Part shown: piece by piece, positions 34,999 to 43,175 of the stretch
Layout: each line of letters begins with the position of its first letter
Numbering within the stretch: position 1 is the stretch's first letter
Position numbers and translations under genes: made by a program
From: Streptosporangium lutulentum
Lineage (GTDB): Bacteria; Actinomycetota; Actinomycetes; Streptosporangiales; Streptosporangiaceae
NCBI RefSeq assembly: GCF_030811455.1
Contig: NZ_JAUSQU010000001.1
Coordinates: forward strand, 8,494,001 to 8,558,000
DNA length: 64,000 nucleotides
Direction of reading: 5' to 3'
Notes under the pieces: model-generated
Seen by the model: the letters and a program-made list of their open reading frames with translations, nothing else
What the model was told of the DNA's origin: nothing
The model's database searches: none

Positions 34999-36072
34999 CT
35001 ATCTGATCGCGGCGAAGAGTTGCTTGGCGGCCGGTTGAGCCCATATGACCCGATTCGGATCATCGGGGTACGGACGCCAAGGGACGGTGACGAAGCGGAT
35101 GTCCTCCGGGTCGGTCTTCCCAAGGCTGACGGCGATCGTGGTCATCGTCTCCAGGTCGAACTCGGAGTCGGTTTTTGTCCATTTGGTGGCCTCGGTGAGG
35201 AAAGAGAGCAGCTGGGCCGGATTGACCAGTAGTTGCTTCGCCTTCTTCGCCAGTGCGCTCATGACCTGCTGTTGCTGCCTCAGCCGCCCCACGTCGGAGC
35301 CGTCGGTTATGGCGCGAGTCCGTACGTAGCCCAGTGCCTGCTCGCCGTCGAGCAGGCTTTCGCCGGCGGGCAGGCTCAGTTTCGCCTTGTGGTCGTCCAC
35401 CGCTCGCAGCAGCTTGACCTCCACCCCGCCGAGGGCGTCCACCAACGCCGTGAAGCCGGAGAAGTCGAACTCCATCGCGTGATCGACACGCACTCCCGTC
35501 AGCGACTCAACGGTTTTCCAGGCGCAGGTCAGGCCGCCCGTCATGAACGCTGAGTTGATCATGTCGGTTCGGACGGGCATGTCCTGTCCACATGAGGGGA
35601 TCCGGACGATCGAATCGCGCGGGATGCTGATGACAGTGATCTTCTTGCGGTCGGCGGGCAGGTGCAGCAGCATCATGGTGTCGCTTCGCGCGCTGGGCTG
35701 GCGGAACCGTGGCGTGCCCACCTGGCTGTCCGTGCCGATCAGCAGCACGTTGAGGGCCTCGGTCCGCTTGTCCGGGCGATCCCCCACGGGGGCCGACACG
35801 AACTGGGAGTGCCCACCCAGGAACAGTGCGGGGACGAGGGCGACGGCCGCGGTGGCCGTGGCGATCAGTCCGAGCATCGTCCAGCGGCGGGTTCGCCGGG
35901 AACCCGCGCCGCTGAAGACGCCGAGCGGCCCGAGCATCGGCCGGCGGCGGGTTCGCCGGGAGCCCGCGTCGGCGGAGGCGCCGAGCAGCCGCCGCCGCTG
36001 GTGGGCCAGCGTGGCGGGAGGGTCGTGCTCCAGGTCGCGGCCGAGGTCGCGGAGCAGCTTCAGGTCGTCCAC
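34999..36072 (-). CDS. LytR-CpsA-Psr (LCP) family protein encoded as sigma-factor partner
   Basis: About 357 residues. The N-terminal cytoplasmic part (DDLKLLRDLGRDLEHDPPAT) resembles the short leader of CU044-type anti-sigma-like proteins. A membrane helix lies near residues 67-90. The outer domain is LCP: NVLLIGTDSQVG, ARSDTMMLLHLPADRK, ITVISIPRDSIVRIP and YVRTRAITDGSDVGR. LCP enzymes attach polymers such as arabinogalactan or teichoic acid to peptidoglycan. GTG 36072 has GAGGAGG seven bases before it; GTG 36078 overlaps the sigma stop. The tight coupling suggests that this protein restrains the sigma factor and may report on wall state; that is inference. Confidence 0.85.
   Translation of the reverse strand: MDDLKLLRDLGRDLEHDPPATLAHQRRRLLGASADAGSRRTRRRPMLGPLGVFSGAGSRRTRRWTMLGLIATATAAVALVPALFLGGHSQFVSAPVGDRPDKRTEALNVLLIGTDSQVGTPRFRQPSARSDTMMLLHLPADRKKITVISIPRDSIVRIPSCGQDMPVRTDMINSAFMTGGLTCAWKTVESLTGVRVDHAMEFDFSGFTALVDALGGVEVKLLRAVDDHKAKLSLPAGESLLDGEQALGYVRTRAITDGSDVGRLRQQQQVMSALAKKAKQLLVNPAQLLSFLTEATKWTKTDSEFDLETMTTIAVSLGKTDPEDIRFVTVPWRPYPDDPNRVIWAQPAAKQLFAAIR
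35875..35994 (-). repeat. Two-copy 60-base tandem repeat in the LCP gene
   Basis: A unit containing GGCGGGTTCGCCGGGA occurs twice with a 60-base period, encoding GAGSRRTRR-type and AGSRRTRRR-type segments before the membrane helix. Confidence 0.7.
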
Positions 36073-36074
36073 GG

Positions 36075-36668
36075 TCACGCCTCCTCGTTGATCGGGTTGG
36101 TGTCGCCGAGCGCGGCGCGGGCCTTGCGTCTGGCCCTGTTGAGCCGGGAGCGAACCGTGCCGATCGGGATGTCGAGGGCTCGTGCGACCTCCACGTACGA
36201 CAGGTCACTCCAGGCGACCAGCAGCAGGACGTCGCGGTCCTTGGGTGAGAGCGCGGCCAGCGTGCTGGCGAGCACCGGGCGCGAGGCGTGTGCGGTGACC
36301 CTCTCGGCCGTCCGATCGGCGGGCGACTCCAGCACGTCCTCAACCGGATTGCGCTGGAGCATTCGGTAACGGGCGGCCTCGGTGCGGCGGTGCCGGGAGA
36401 GAAGCTTGGTGAGGATGCCGAACAGCCACGGGCGGGCATCGGTGTACGTGAGGTCGTAGTGCGTCCGGCGGGCGAAGGCGACCAGGAACGTCTCGCCCAC
36501 CAGGTCTTCGGCGATCTCCGGCCCGAGCCGGCGCGAGACGTAGCGGTAGAGCATGTCCGAGTAGCGGTCGAAGAGCTCGGCGAACGCTTCCGGGTTTGTC
36601 CGTGATTCACTCACGATGTCGGAATCACGAATTCTCGTGGTGGGTGACGCGGTCATCGAGGGCACCAT
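36075..36668 (-). CDS. ECF-type RNA polymerase sigma factor
   Basis: About 197 residues. Region 2 holds FAELFDRYSDMLYRYVSRRL and AEDLVGETFLVAF; region 4 holds LSPKDRDVLLLVAWSDL and DIPIGTVRSRLNRARRK. It overlaps the following LCP gene and is presumably regulated by it. The start is uncertain: ATG 36668 and ATG 36656 are both possible, and GTG 36743 would add an unconserved leader that runs through a perfect palindrome. No ribosome site marks any of these. Confidence 0.87.
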   Translation of the reverse strand: MVPSMTASPTTRIRDSDIVSESRTNPEAFAELFDRYSDMLYRYVSRRLGPEIAEDLVGETFLVAFARRTHYDLTYTDARPWLFGILTKLLSRHRRTEAARYRMLQRNPVEDVLESPADRTAERVTAHASRPVLASTLAALSPKDRDVLLLVAWSDLSYVEVARALDIPIGTVRSRLNRARRKARAALGDTNPINEEA

Positions 36669-36721
36669 GGCATGGCGGCAACCCTTTTTCTGCTGGGGGA
36701 CACGGTCAGGGATGTATCGCC

Positions 36722-36743
36722 GTGAACCCGGATCCGGGTTCAC
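36722..36743. promoter_or_regulatory. Perfect 22-bp palindrome upstream of the sigma/LCP operon
   Basis: GTGAACCCGGA is followed at once by its exact complement TCCGGGTTCAC. It lies 54 bases before the likely sigma start at 36668, a good place for a dimeric regulator to bind. It has no loop, so it is less likely to be a terminator. Confidence 0.6.
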
Positions 36744-36841
36744 GGCCGGCTCGGGAAGGCCGGACCGCTGTCGCTCCCTGGGTGGCCGGATCGGCCGGCA
36801 CCGTCATGGCTTGACGGGTGCCGGCCTCGCCGAGGTTCCGG

Positions 36842-37759
36842 TCAGGCGAGTTTGTCCAGGGCGGCGAGGTCGTCTCCGGTGAGGTTCAGGCGGGCCGCCG
36901 CGAGGTTCTCCTCCAGGTGGGCCGGGGAGGAGGTGCCCGGGATGGCGAGGGTGACCGGTGAGTGACCGAGCAGCCAGGCGAGCGCCGTCTGGGTCCGGGT
37001 CGCGCCGTACCGGCCGGCGATCTCGTCGAGCGCCGCGAGCTGCTCGGGAGAGGGGGCCATGCCGGGCGGAGCCTGCGAGAGGTCGAGGCCGGGGCGGAGC
37101 ATCCCGGCGGCGAGGGGGAAGTAGGCGACGAACGCGATGCCGGCGGCCTCGCACGCGGACAGCACGTCCGCGCCGGACCGGTCGAAGATGTGGAGGCGGT
37201 TCTGCACCGCCACCACGGGGGCGATCTCGCGGGCCTCGGCGAGTTGGCCCGTGGTCACGCCGCTGAGCCCGAGGTGGCGGATCAGCCCGCGCCGTCGCAG
37301 GTCGGCGAGTGCTCCGAACGACTCGGCGAAGGGCGTGTCATCGGGGAACAGCAGCCCGTCGCCGCCCACCCGCAGGTAGACCAGGTCGAGCCGGTCCCTG
37401 CCCAGCCGGACGAGGTTCTCCTCGACCTGCTCGCGAAGCCGCGCCGGTTCCGCGGCGGCGTCCCAGCCCTTCCACTCGTCACGGACCACGCCCACCTTGG
37501 TGGCGATGACCAGATCGTCGGGATAGGGGTGTAAAGCCTCCCTGATCAGGTCGTTGGCCACGTGCGGGCCGTAGAAGTCGCTGGTGTCGATGTGGGTGAC
37601 GCCCAGCTCCACCGCCCGGCGCAGTACGGCGAGCGCCGTGCCGTGGTCCTGCGGCGGCCCCCACGCGCCGGGGCCGGGCAGCTGCATCGCCCCGTAGCCG
37701 AGCCGTCCGACGGTCAAGCCGTCCGCGAGGCGCAGATCCTTGTCGGCGGAAACGGTCAT
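36842..37759 (-). CDS. Aldo/keto reductase
   Basis: A 305-residue NADPH-type TIM-barrel oxidoreductase. Seen: N-terminal GRLGYGAMQLPG, catalytic D and Y in HIDTSDFYGPHVAN and the lysine in LVIATKVGVV. The position usually held by the tetrad histidine reads VYLRVGG, so that residue appears replaced. C-terminal cofactor motif: LAIPGTSSPAHLEENL. Substrate unknown. It begins immediately after the stop of the helix-turn-helix gene (37760), so the pair form an operon. Confidence 0.88.
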   Translation of the reverse strand: MTVSADKDLRLADGLTVGRLGYGAMQLPGPGAWGPPQDHGTALAVLRRAVELGVTHIDTSDFYGPHVANDLIREALHPYPDDLVIATKVGVVRDEWKGWDAAAEPARLREQVEENLVRLGRDRLDLVYLRVGGDGLLFPDDTPFAESFGALADLRRRGLIRHLGLSGVTTGQLAEAREIAPVVAVQNRLHIFDRSGADVLSACEAAGIAFVAYFPLAAGMLRPGLDLSQAPPGMAPSPEQLAALDEIAGRYGATRTQTALAWLLGHSPVTLAIPGTSSPAHLEENLAAARLNLTGDDLAALDKLA

Positions 37760-38272
37760 TCACGGCCTCCTTGTGGTGATCGCGGGCTGGTCGCCGCGCG
37801 AGGAGAGGCGGGCATGGATCGACGACGTGGTGACCCCGCCGTCCGAGGCGGCGCGGTCGAGCTTGCGCCGCCGCAGGAGGTCGTGGACGCCCTGGCGGGT
37901 GATGCCGAGCATCGCCGCGGCGACCGAGACCGGGACCGCGGACGCGGACGGATGCCCGGCGCGCCTGGCGACGGCCCGGCCCAGTGGCGTGCTCCACCAC
38001 CCGACGGGCGGATCGAACGGCGCGTCGCTCGGGTAGAGGGCGCTCACCAGGCGGATCGCCAGGTAGGCGGCCTTCTGGTCGTCCTGGCCGAACAGCACGT
38101 CGGCCCAGGCCCGGCTCCTGGCCTCCAGCCGCTCGCGGAGACGCTCGCTCTCACTCGCGCCGAACGGGTCGTCCGCGCCGAGCAGGATGTCCAGCGGATC
38201 GAGCACCCTGCTGCCGACGATCCTCCGGAGGTCCTCGGCCAGGGCGCGACGCTCGTCGGGCCACGGTTCCAT
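37760..38272 (-). CDS. Helix-turn-helix regulator, first gene of the reductase operon
   Basis: 170 residues. The C-terminal part VSVAAAMLGITRQGVHDLLR is an excisionase/MerR-like helix-turn-helix; the N-terminal 110 residues are helical (SERLRERLEARSRAWADVLF) and of no family I know. ATG 38272 follows GAGAGGGGC. Just upstream lies a perfect 11-base inverted repeat with a central palindrome, which is a likely binding site for this protein. Confidence 0.72.
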   Translation of the reverse strand: MEPWPDERRALAEDLRRIVGSRVLDPLDILLGADDPFGASESERLRERLEARSRAWADVLFGQDDQKAAYLAIRLVSALYPSDAPFDPPVGWWSTPLGRAVARRAGHPSASAVPVSVAAAMLGITRQGVHDLLRRRKLDRAASDGGVTTSSIHARLSSRGDQPAITTRRP

Positions 38273-38284
38273 GCTCGCCCCTCT

Positions 38285-38330
38285 CTACTTGACGCCGAGT
38301 ATCAAGTACTTGTCGTTTAGCGTCAAGTAG
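38285..38330. promoter_or_regulatory. Operator-like inverted repeats before the helix-turn-helix/reductase operon
   Basis: CTACTTGACGC (38285-38295) and GCGTCAAGTAG (38320-38330) are perfect complements. Between them CAAGTACTTG (38303-38312) is itself palindromic and shares the CAAGTA/TACTTG core. Four related half-sites in 46 bases suggest cooperative binding. Confidence 0.72.
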
Positions 38331-38353
38331 TGCGATGCCGAAACGCGTCCCAG

Positions 38354-38451
38354 GTCATGACCGCGCGGGAAAAGAGACCCGCGCGGGAAAGAGACCCGCG
38401 CGGGAAAGAGACCCACGTCATGACCGCGGAGGAAAAGAGACCCGGCTTCCC
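38354..38451. repeat. Short tandem repeat, 17-base unit with flanking copies
   Basis: GCGCGGGAAAGAGACCC occurs twice exactly and once with an extra A. The flanking block GTCATGACCGCG plus GGAAAAGAGACCC appears at both sides. It lies between the two minus-strand genes at 38272 and 38495 and is not part of a gene. Confidence 0.8.
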
Positions 38452-38494
38452 CCGCCGCGTCCCGGGCCGGGGATCACGACGGCGAGGACCGGTC

Positions 38495-39106
38495 CTACTG
38501 AGCGGAAGGGCCGTCCGGGTGACGCTGGGTGGGGATCATGGGGGCGGCGTCGAGGAGCGTGGCCGCCGCGGCGCGGGCGGTGGTGGCGGCGGACGGGTCG
38601 CGGTCCATGCGGGCCGACAGACCGGCTCCGTCGTACAGCAGGTGAAGCTGGCGGGCGAGTGACTCGGGGTCGGCCACGCCCGCCTCCCTGGCGAGATCGG
38701 TGAACAGGGTCCGTACCCAGGTCCGGTAATCGTCGGCGGCGCGCTCGACGGAGCTGCCGGGCGGGGCCTCGGCGCCGGCCCTCACGAACGCGCAGCCGTT
38801 GAACGCGGGGTCGGTGAACTGCTCGCCCTGGGCGTCGAAGATGCCGAGCAGGCGCTCGCGTGGGGTGCGGAAACGCGTCAGGGCCCTGGTGGTGCGCTCG
38901 TTGACGCCGGCACGGCGGCATTCGAGGTAGGCGCGGACGAGCTCTTCCTTGCTGCCGAAGGTGTTGTAGAGGGAGGCCTTGGCGACGCCCGCGTGCTCGA
39001 TGATGCGGTCGATGCCGACGGTCTGCACGCCCTCGCGGTAGAACAGCTCGTTCGCGGCGGCCAGGATGCGCTCGCGGGCTGACAGCTTGGTCGTGGTCCT
39101 CGGCAT
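38495..39106 (-). CDS. TetR-family regulator
   Basis: 203 residues. N-terminal helix-turn-helix: RERILAAANELFYREGVQTV, IDRIIEHAGVAKASLYNTFG and SKEELVRAYLE. The C-terminal ligand domain is of the YxaF/LmrA-like type (FNGCAFVRAGAEA). Very similar 16-base palindromes lie before this gene and before the MFS gene upstream, so it probably represses both itself and the exporter. Confidence 0.9.
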   Translation of the reverse strand: MPRTTTKLSARERILAAANELFYREGVQTVGIDRIIEHAGVAKASLYNTFGSKEELVRAYLECRRAGVNERTTRALTRFRTPRERLLGIFDAQGEQFTDPAFNGCAFVRAGAEAPPGSSVERAADDYRTWVRTLFTDLAREAGVADPESLARQLHLLYDGAGLSARMDRDPSAATTARAAAATLLDAAPMIPTQRHPDGPSAQ

Positions 39107-39119
39107 GACTCACTCCTTT

Positions 39120-39135
39120 CAGACAGACTTGTCTA
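39120..39135. promoter_or_regulatory. TetR operator before the regulator gene
   Basis: CAGACAGACTTGTCTA, 14 bases upstream of the TetR start. It matches the sites before the MFS gene at 40445-40491 at 14 of 16 bases with the closest one. Confidence 0.75.
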
Positions 39136-39196
39136 GTCTATTGTGAGCTTCTCCTTCAGGTCGTCCACGACCTCGCGCGGACGGAGGACGCCGGTG

Positions 39197-40423
39197 TCAC
39201 GGGCGGGCCGCCGCGGGCACGGGACTGCTCGCCGGCCGGTTGGTCAGCAGGCCGAGCAGCGCCGCGAGGGCCAGGACGATGACGGCGATCCCGTACTCGC
39301 GAGCCGTGGTGAGCAGGCCGCCGGAGTGGACGACGAGCACTCCGGCGACCACGGCGGGGAAGCCCATGCCCAGGTAGCACACGACGTAGAGCAGGGAGAG
39401 GACGCCGGCGCGCTCGTGCGGCCGGGTCAGCGGCATCACCAGTTTGATCCCGCCCTGGAAGCCGCTGCCGAAGCCGACGCCCGAGATCACGATGCCGGCG
39501 TAGAAGCCGGCCGTCGAGCTCGCGGCGATCGAGACGAGGGTGATGCCCACGCCGATGACCAGGGCCAGGATCCCGACGTACAGCACGGTATGCGTCGGCG
39601 CGTTACGCAGCAACAGCACGGACAACGACGCGACACCGGCGAGGACGAACAGGCTCAGCCCCCCGTAGACGGCCGAGTGCGAGTGGACCAGGGTGCCGGT
39701 GAGCGCGGGGCCGAGCGAGCCGTAGAAACCGACCAGGGCCCAGACCGAGAACAGCACGGGGACGGCGATCACGACGGGGCGGCGGACCTGGCGCGGGAGC
39801 GCGATCTCCGGGACGAGGCCGGCCAGTGCCCCGGGCTTGGGGGACGCCGTCTCGCGCAGCAGCGCCACCCCCACCACCTGGAGGGCGAACACCGCCAGCA
39901 GCAGCAGGTAGACCAGGCGGGACGGGGCGGGCAGGTACTGGACGATCAGCGCCGAGAGCAGCGCGCCGCCGCCGGTGCCGATACCGGGTGCCACGGAGTT
40001 GGCGACGGTGCCGCGCGTCCGGTCGATGTCCAGCAAGCCCGCGCCGATCGCGCTCACGGCCGCCCCGGTCGCCAGTCCCTGCACCACCCGGGCCACCAGC
40101 AGTGCCGTGACGCCGCCGGCGGTGGCGAACACGAGCATCGCCACCGCCTGGACCACGAGCGCGGCCAGCAGCACGGGGCGCCGGCCGAGGTGGTCGGAGA
40201 GCCTGCCGAAGACGAGGAGCGCGACCAGGACGGCCACGGCGTACACGCCGAACACGACCGTGGTGGTGATCTGCGTGAAGCCCCATCGGGCCTGGTAGAG
40301 CGCGTACAGCGGCGTCGGCGCGCTGGAGGCGGCCAGGAAGGACACGATGATGGAGGCCAGGAGCGCCAGAGACGCGCCGGGCCCCATCAGATCGCGCCCC
40401 CGCCGGTGTACGGACCTGCTCAC
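39197..40423 (-). CDS. MFS transporter
   Basis: A 408-residue transporter with twelve predicted helices; the signature loop is FGRLSDHLGRRPVLLAALV, and helix 4-5 holds RVVQGLATGAAVSAIGAGLL. It resembles drug/proton antiporters, substrate unknown. GTG 40423 is preceded by GGGGG at a normal distance. It lies upstream of the tetR gene on the same strand with two operators before it. Confidence 0.88.
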   Translation of the reverse strand: MSRSVHRRGRDLMGPGASLALLASIIVSFLAASSAPTPLYALYQARWGFTQITTTVVFGVYAVAVLVALLVFGRLSDHLGRRPVLLAALVVQAVAMLVFATAGGVTALLVARVVQGLATGAAVSAIGAGLLDIDRTRGTVANSVAPGIGTGGGALLSALIVQYLPAPSRLVYLLLLAVFALQVVGVALLRETASPKPGALAGLVPEIALPRQVRRPVVIAVPVLFSVWALVGFYGSLGPALTGTLVHSHSAVYGGLSLFVLAGVASLSVLLLRNAPTHTVLYVGILALVIGVGITLVSIAASSTAGFYAGIVISGVGFGSGFQGGIKLVMPLTRPHERAGVLSLLYVVCYLGMGFPAVVAGVLVVHSGGLLTTAREYGIAVIVLALAALLGLLTNRPASSPVPAAARP

Positions 40424-40444
40424 AGCTACCCCCGAAAGAAACGC

Positions 40445-40491
40445 CTAGACCAGTCTGTCTAGTGCGCGGATCACAATAGACAGACCTGTCT
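40445..40491. promoter_or_regulatory. Paired TetR operators before the MFS gene
   Basis: TAGACCAGTCTGTCTA at 40445-40460 and TAGACAGACCTGTCTA at 40476-40491, each a near-perfect 16-base palindrome, spaced 31 bases start to start (three helical turns). Confidence 0.78.
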
Positions 40492-40955
40492 AGCTTCGTC
40501 AAACGGGGTGAACGGTCGCCGGGCGCGGCCGGCTCCGAGGTACGGCGATGCGTCGTCGTGGGTGCCTCCGTGCGCTCGCCGCCGGTACTTCTCTTCGTTT
40601 TCCCAGTTCGATGAGCTTCTCCCCTCATGGGCCGCGAATCGGGAAGGGCGTCCGTGGCTGCCCCGGAGTGCCTTGAGGGTGAGTGGGCGATCTCCTCGGA
40701 CTCCTGCCTGGCGGGGTGGGTGGATTCGCCTGTCCTAAGCGATCAGACAGATTGGTATAGCAACTTTGATCCACGTCAGGCATACGCACCCGGCCGCCGC
40801 GTTCGGGTGCGGACCACGGGCTCGGCGCGAGGCCCGCACAACAACCCCTTTTTCGTGCGGTCTTGAGCGGCCACGGCAATTCTTGAGGTGAGAAGCACGC
40901 CAGACGTTGTCGTGTTCTGGCAGCGATCCGCGCGATTGCTCTAATGTGATCTTTT
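40492..40955. other. Intergenic stretch without a convincing gene
   Basis: Open frames here lack recognisable protein sequence. Near its end, TAATGT at 40942-40947 lies nine bases before GTG 40956 and may be the -10 box of a leaderless message. Confidence 0.45.
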
Positions 40956-41738
40956 GTGTTCAAACCCCTCGCCCTGTTGGCCTCAGGTTTAATCGTCGTG
41001 CTTCTCACTCCCGGTACGGCCGACGCTCTGGCCTATCCCATTCGGGACTCGCCTGTTCTGACCGACAACAGCCTTTATGACAGTGGAAAAATCAAAACCT
41101 CGGCATGCTCCAATGGTGCGCTCAGTACTGACAGCAGCGCGGACGCGAAGCGCACGCTCACCGCGCTGTGGCGCTGCATGAACGCGTCATGGTCGGCGCA
41201 CTTCAAGCGCGCCGAGTTGCCCTTCACCTCCGTCAAACTCGTCGTCTACACCAAGCCGACGCGGTTCTGCGGTAGAAACCTGAAGAAGGGCCTCTACTCC
41301 TACTACTGCCCCGCGACGAAGACGGCGGCGATACTGGCGGACAAGGAGTATTACCTGGCGACTCGTGTGATCTACCATTTCCAGTTCACCGCCGGGCTCT
41401 ACAGTCAACATCTGCAGCACATCACCGGCATCACGGCAGGCTTCAGCGAGGCGCCGTACAACGGTGAGTCCGAGCTTCTTGAGCAGAACCGACGCTGGTC
41501 ACTACAGTCAGGCTGCCTGGGGGCGGTCTTTCTGAAGAGCGTCTGGAAGACGGCAGGCCAGGGTAGCGAGGGTTGGCCCGCGCTGATGGAACTCATGAAG
41601 ATGAACGGCGACTACGGGTCCAAGCCCCGTTACTACGGCAAGGGCAAGAACATCGCCTCCTGGCTCGACCGCGGTTTCAAGAGCGGCGACCCCGGCTCCT
41701 GCAACACCTGGAAGGCATCCTCCGCGCAAATCGCCTGA
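40956..41738 (+). CDS. Secreted neutral zinc metallopeptidase-like protein lacking HExxH
   Basis: 260 residues with a signal peptide (LALLASGLIVVLLTPGTADA). The rest resembles the neutral zinc metallopeptidase (YpfJ-like) family: LTALWRCMNASWSAHFK, a paired-Cys region (TRFCGRN, YSYYCPATKTAAILAD), LQHITGI and CLGAVFLKSV. At the place where the family has HExxH the sequence reads AGLYSQHLQHITGI, so the catalytic H, E and H are replaced by G, L and Q. It is therefore probably not a protease; it may bind a partner. GTG 40956 is likely a leaderless start. Confidence 0.75.
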   Translation: MFKPLALLASGLIVVLLTPGTADALAYPIRDSPVLTDNSLYDSGKIKTSACSNGALSTDSSADAKRTLTALWRCMNASWSAHFKRAELPFTSVKLVVYTKPTRFCGRNLKKGLYSYYCPATKTAAILADKEYYLATRVIYHFQFTAGLYSQHLQHITGITAGFSEAPYNGESELLEQNRRWSLQSGCLGAVFLKSVWKTAGQGSEGWPALMELMKMNGDYGSKPRYYGKGKNIASWLDRGFKSGDPGSCNTWKASSAQIA

Positions 41739-41770
41739 CCACCGGGCTCTGTCCCTGTGCGTCAACCAGC

Positions 41771-41803
41771 CCGACCTCCCGTGGTCGCCGCCGGGGAGGT
41801 CGG
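41771..41803. terminator. Hairpin after the metallopeptidase-like gene
   Basis: Perfect ten-base stem, CCGACCTCCC / GGGAGGTCGG, with a 13-base loop, 33 bases after the stop. Confidence 0.65.
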
Positions 41804-41872
41804 TCGAACGATTCCGCCCCGAACTCGCCGGTGTCGCGCCCGCGTCCTCGTGGCGCGGGCGCCTGAACGGTC

Positions 41873-41922
41873 GGAGGTCGTCGCCGAGGTGACCGGTCTG
41901 CCGGTTCTCGGCGACGACCTCC
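41873..41922. terminator. Strong hairpin between convergent genes
   Basis: A perfect 16-base stem: 41873-41888 (GGAGGTCGTCGCCGAG) pairs with 41907-41922, with an 18-base loop. It lies 17 bases past the stop of the minus-strand threonyl-tRNA synthetase remnant and can stop transcription from either side. Confidence 0.75.
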
Positions 41923-41938
41923 GCCGGCCGTCCGTTCC

Positions 41939-43069
41939 CTACACGCTGATATCGGCGTCCCACAGGTCGGTGTTGTGAGCGTCGACGAGAGCGCCGATGC
42001 GGATCAGGGCCTCGGTGCCGGACCGGGCGTCCAGGCGGCGCCCGTCACGCAGACGCAGGGAGACCTGGTCGCCGGCGGCCTCCTTGGCGCCGATCACCGC
42101 CTGGTAGGGCACGAGCCGGGCGGCCCGGATGCGGGCGCCCAGGCTGCCGTGTTCCGGGCCGGCGACCCTCGCACGCAGTCCCCGGTCGACGCCTCGCCGT
42201 ACGAGTTCGGCGGCCTGGGGCATCTCGGCCTCGGAGACCGGGAGGACCACCAGCTGGGTGGGGGCCAGCCAGGCGGGGAACGCGCCGCCGTACAGCTCGA
42301 TGAGGTGCGCGACGGCCCTCTCCACGCTGCCGATGACGCTGCGGTGGACCATGACCGGCCGGTGTTTGGCACCGTCCGGGCCGATGTAGTGCAGGTCGAA
42401 CCGCTCGGGCTGGTGGAAGTCGATCTGGACGGTGGACAGGGTGGCCTCGCGGCCGGCGCCGTCGGCGATCTGGACGTCGATCTTCGGGCCGTAGAACGCC
42501 GCCTCCCCCTCGGCGGCCTCGTACGCCACGCCGGACTCGTCGAGAACGTCGGTCAGCAGGGCGGTGGCCCGCTGCCACATGGCGGGGTCGGCGACGTACT
42601 TCCCGCCCGCCTCGGGAAGGGAGAGCCGGTAGCGGGCAGGGCGGATGCCGAGGGCGTCGTATGCCCGGCGGATCAACTCCAGCGCTGCCCGGGCCTCGTC
42701 GGCGGCCTGGTCCAGGGTGCAGAAGATGTGCGCGTCGTTCAGCTGGATCGCCCGCACCCGGGTCAGACCGCCGAGCACCCCCGAGAGCTCGGAGCGGTAC
42801 ATGCCTCCCAGCTCGGCCATCCGCAGGGGCAGCTCACGGTAGCTGTGGGAACGGGAACGATAGATCAGCGCGTGGTGGGGGCACAGGCTCGGCCGCAGGA
42901 CGACCTGCTCCTCCCCGAGGTCCATCGGGGGATACATGTCCTCGCTGTAGTGGGACCAGTGCCCGGAGATCTCGTACAGTTCCCTCTTGCCCAGCACGGG
43001 CGAGTACACATGCCGGTAGCCGGCCCGGCGCTCGGCGTCGCGGACGTACTCCTCCAGGGCGTGACGCAC
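41939..43069 (-). pseudogene. 5'-truncated threonyl-tRNA synthetase, short form
   Basis: 376 residues covering the class II catalytic core and the anticodon-binding domain: LRPSLCPHHALIY with the zinc Cys, LNDAHIFC and VMVHRSVIGSVERAVAHLIE with the zinc histidines, and RMAELGGMYRSELSGVLGG for motif 2. The short actinobacterial form has about 35 more N-terminal residues (DHRKLG region). Here the similarity continues only ten codons upstream of GTG 43069 (PYWLPDGAA), after which a TGA and unrelated sequence follow. Without this start the core is incomplete, so I call it a pseudogene; a functional shortened enzyme cannot be excluded. Confidence 0.65.
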
Positions 43070-43099
43070 CGCCGCGCCGTCGGGCAGCCAGTAAGGGTC

Positions 43100-43123
43100 C
43101 GTACGGCGTCAACCCGCCGTACG
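43100..43123. repeat. 9-bp inverted repeat at the truncation point
   Basis: CGTACGGCG and CGCCGTACG are exact complements with a six-base loop, located exactly where threonyl-tRNA synthetase similarity stops. It could be a terminator for the upstream operon or a mark of the rearrangement. Confidence 0.55.
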
Positions 43124-43175
43124 AGGGCGATGCCGTCCCACGCGAGGCCCCTTCACCTTCGCGGTCGCCCGCCGT

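Noticed and set aside
36669..36743. GTG 36743 as start of the sigma gene
   Set aside because: The leader would run through a perfect palindrome, is unconserved and lacks a ribosome site.
38354..38451. CRISPR-like repeats
   Set aside because: Only a few adjoining copies, no unique spacers of even length and no cas genes.
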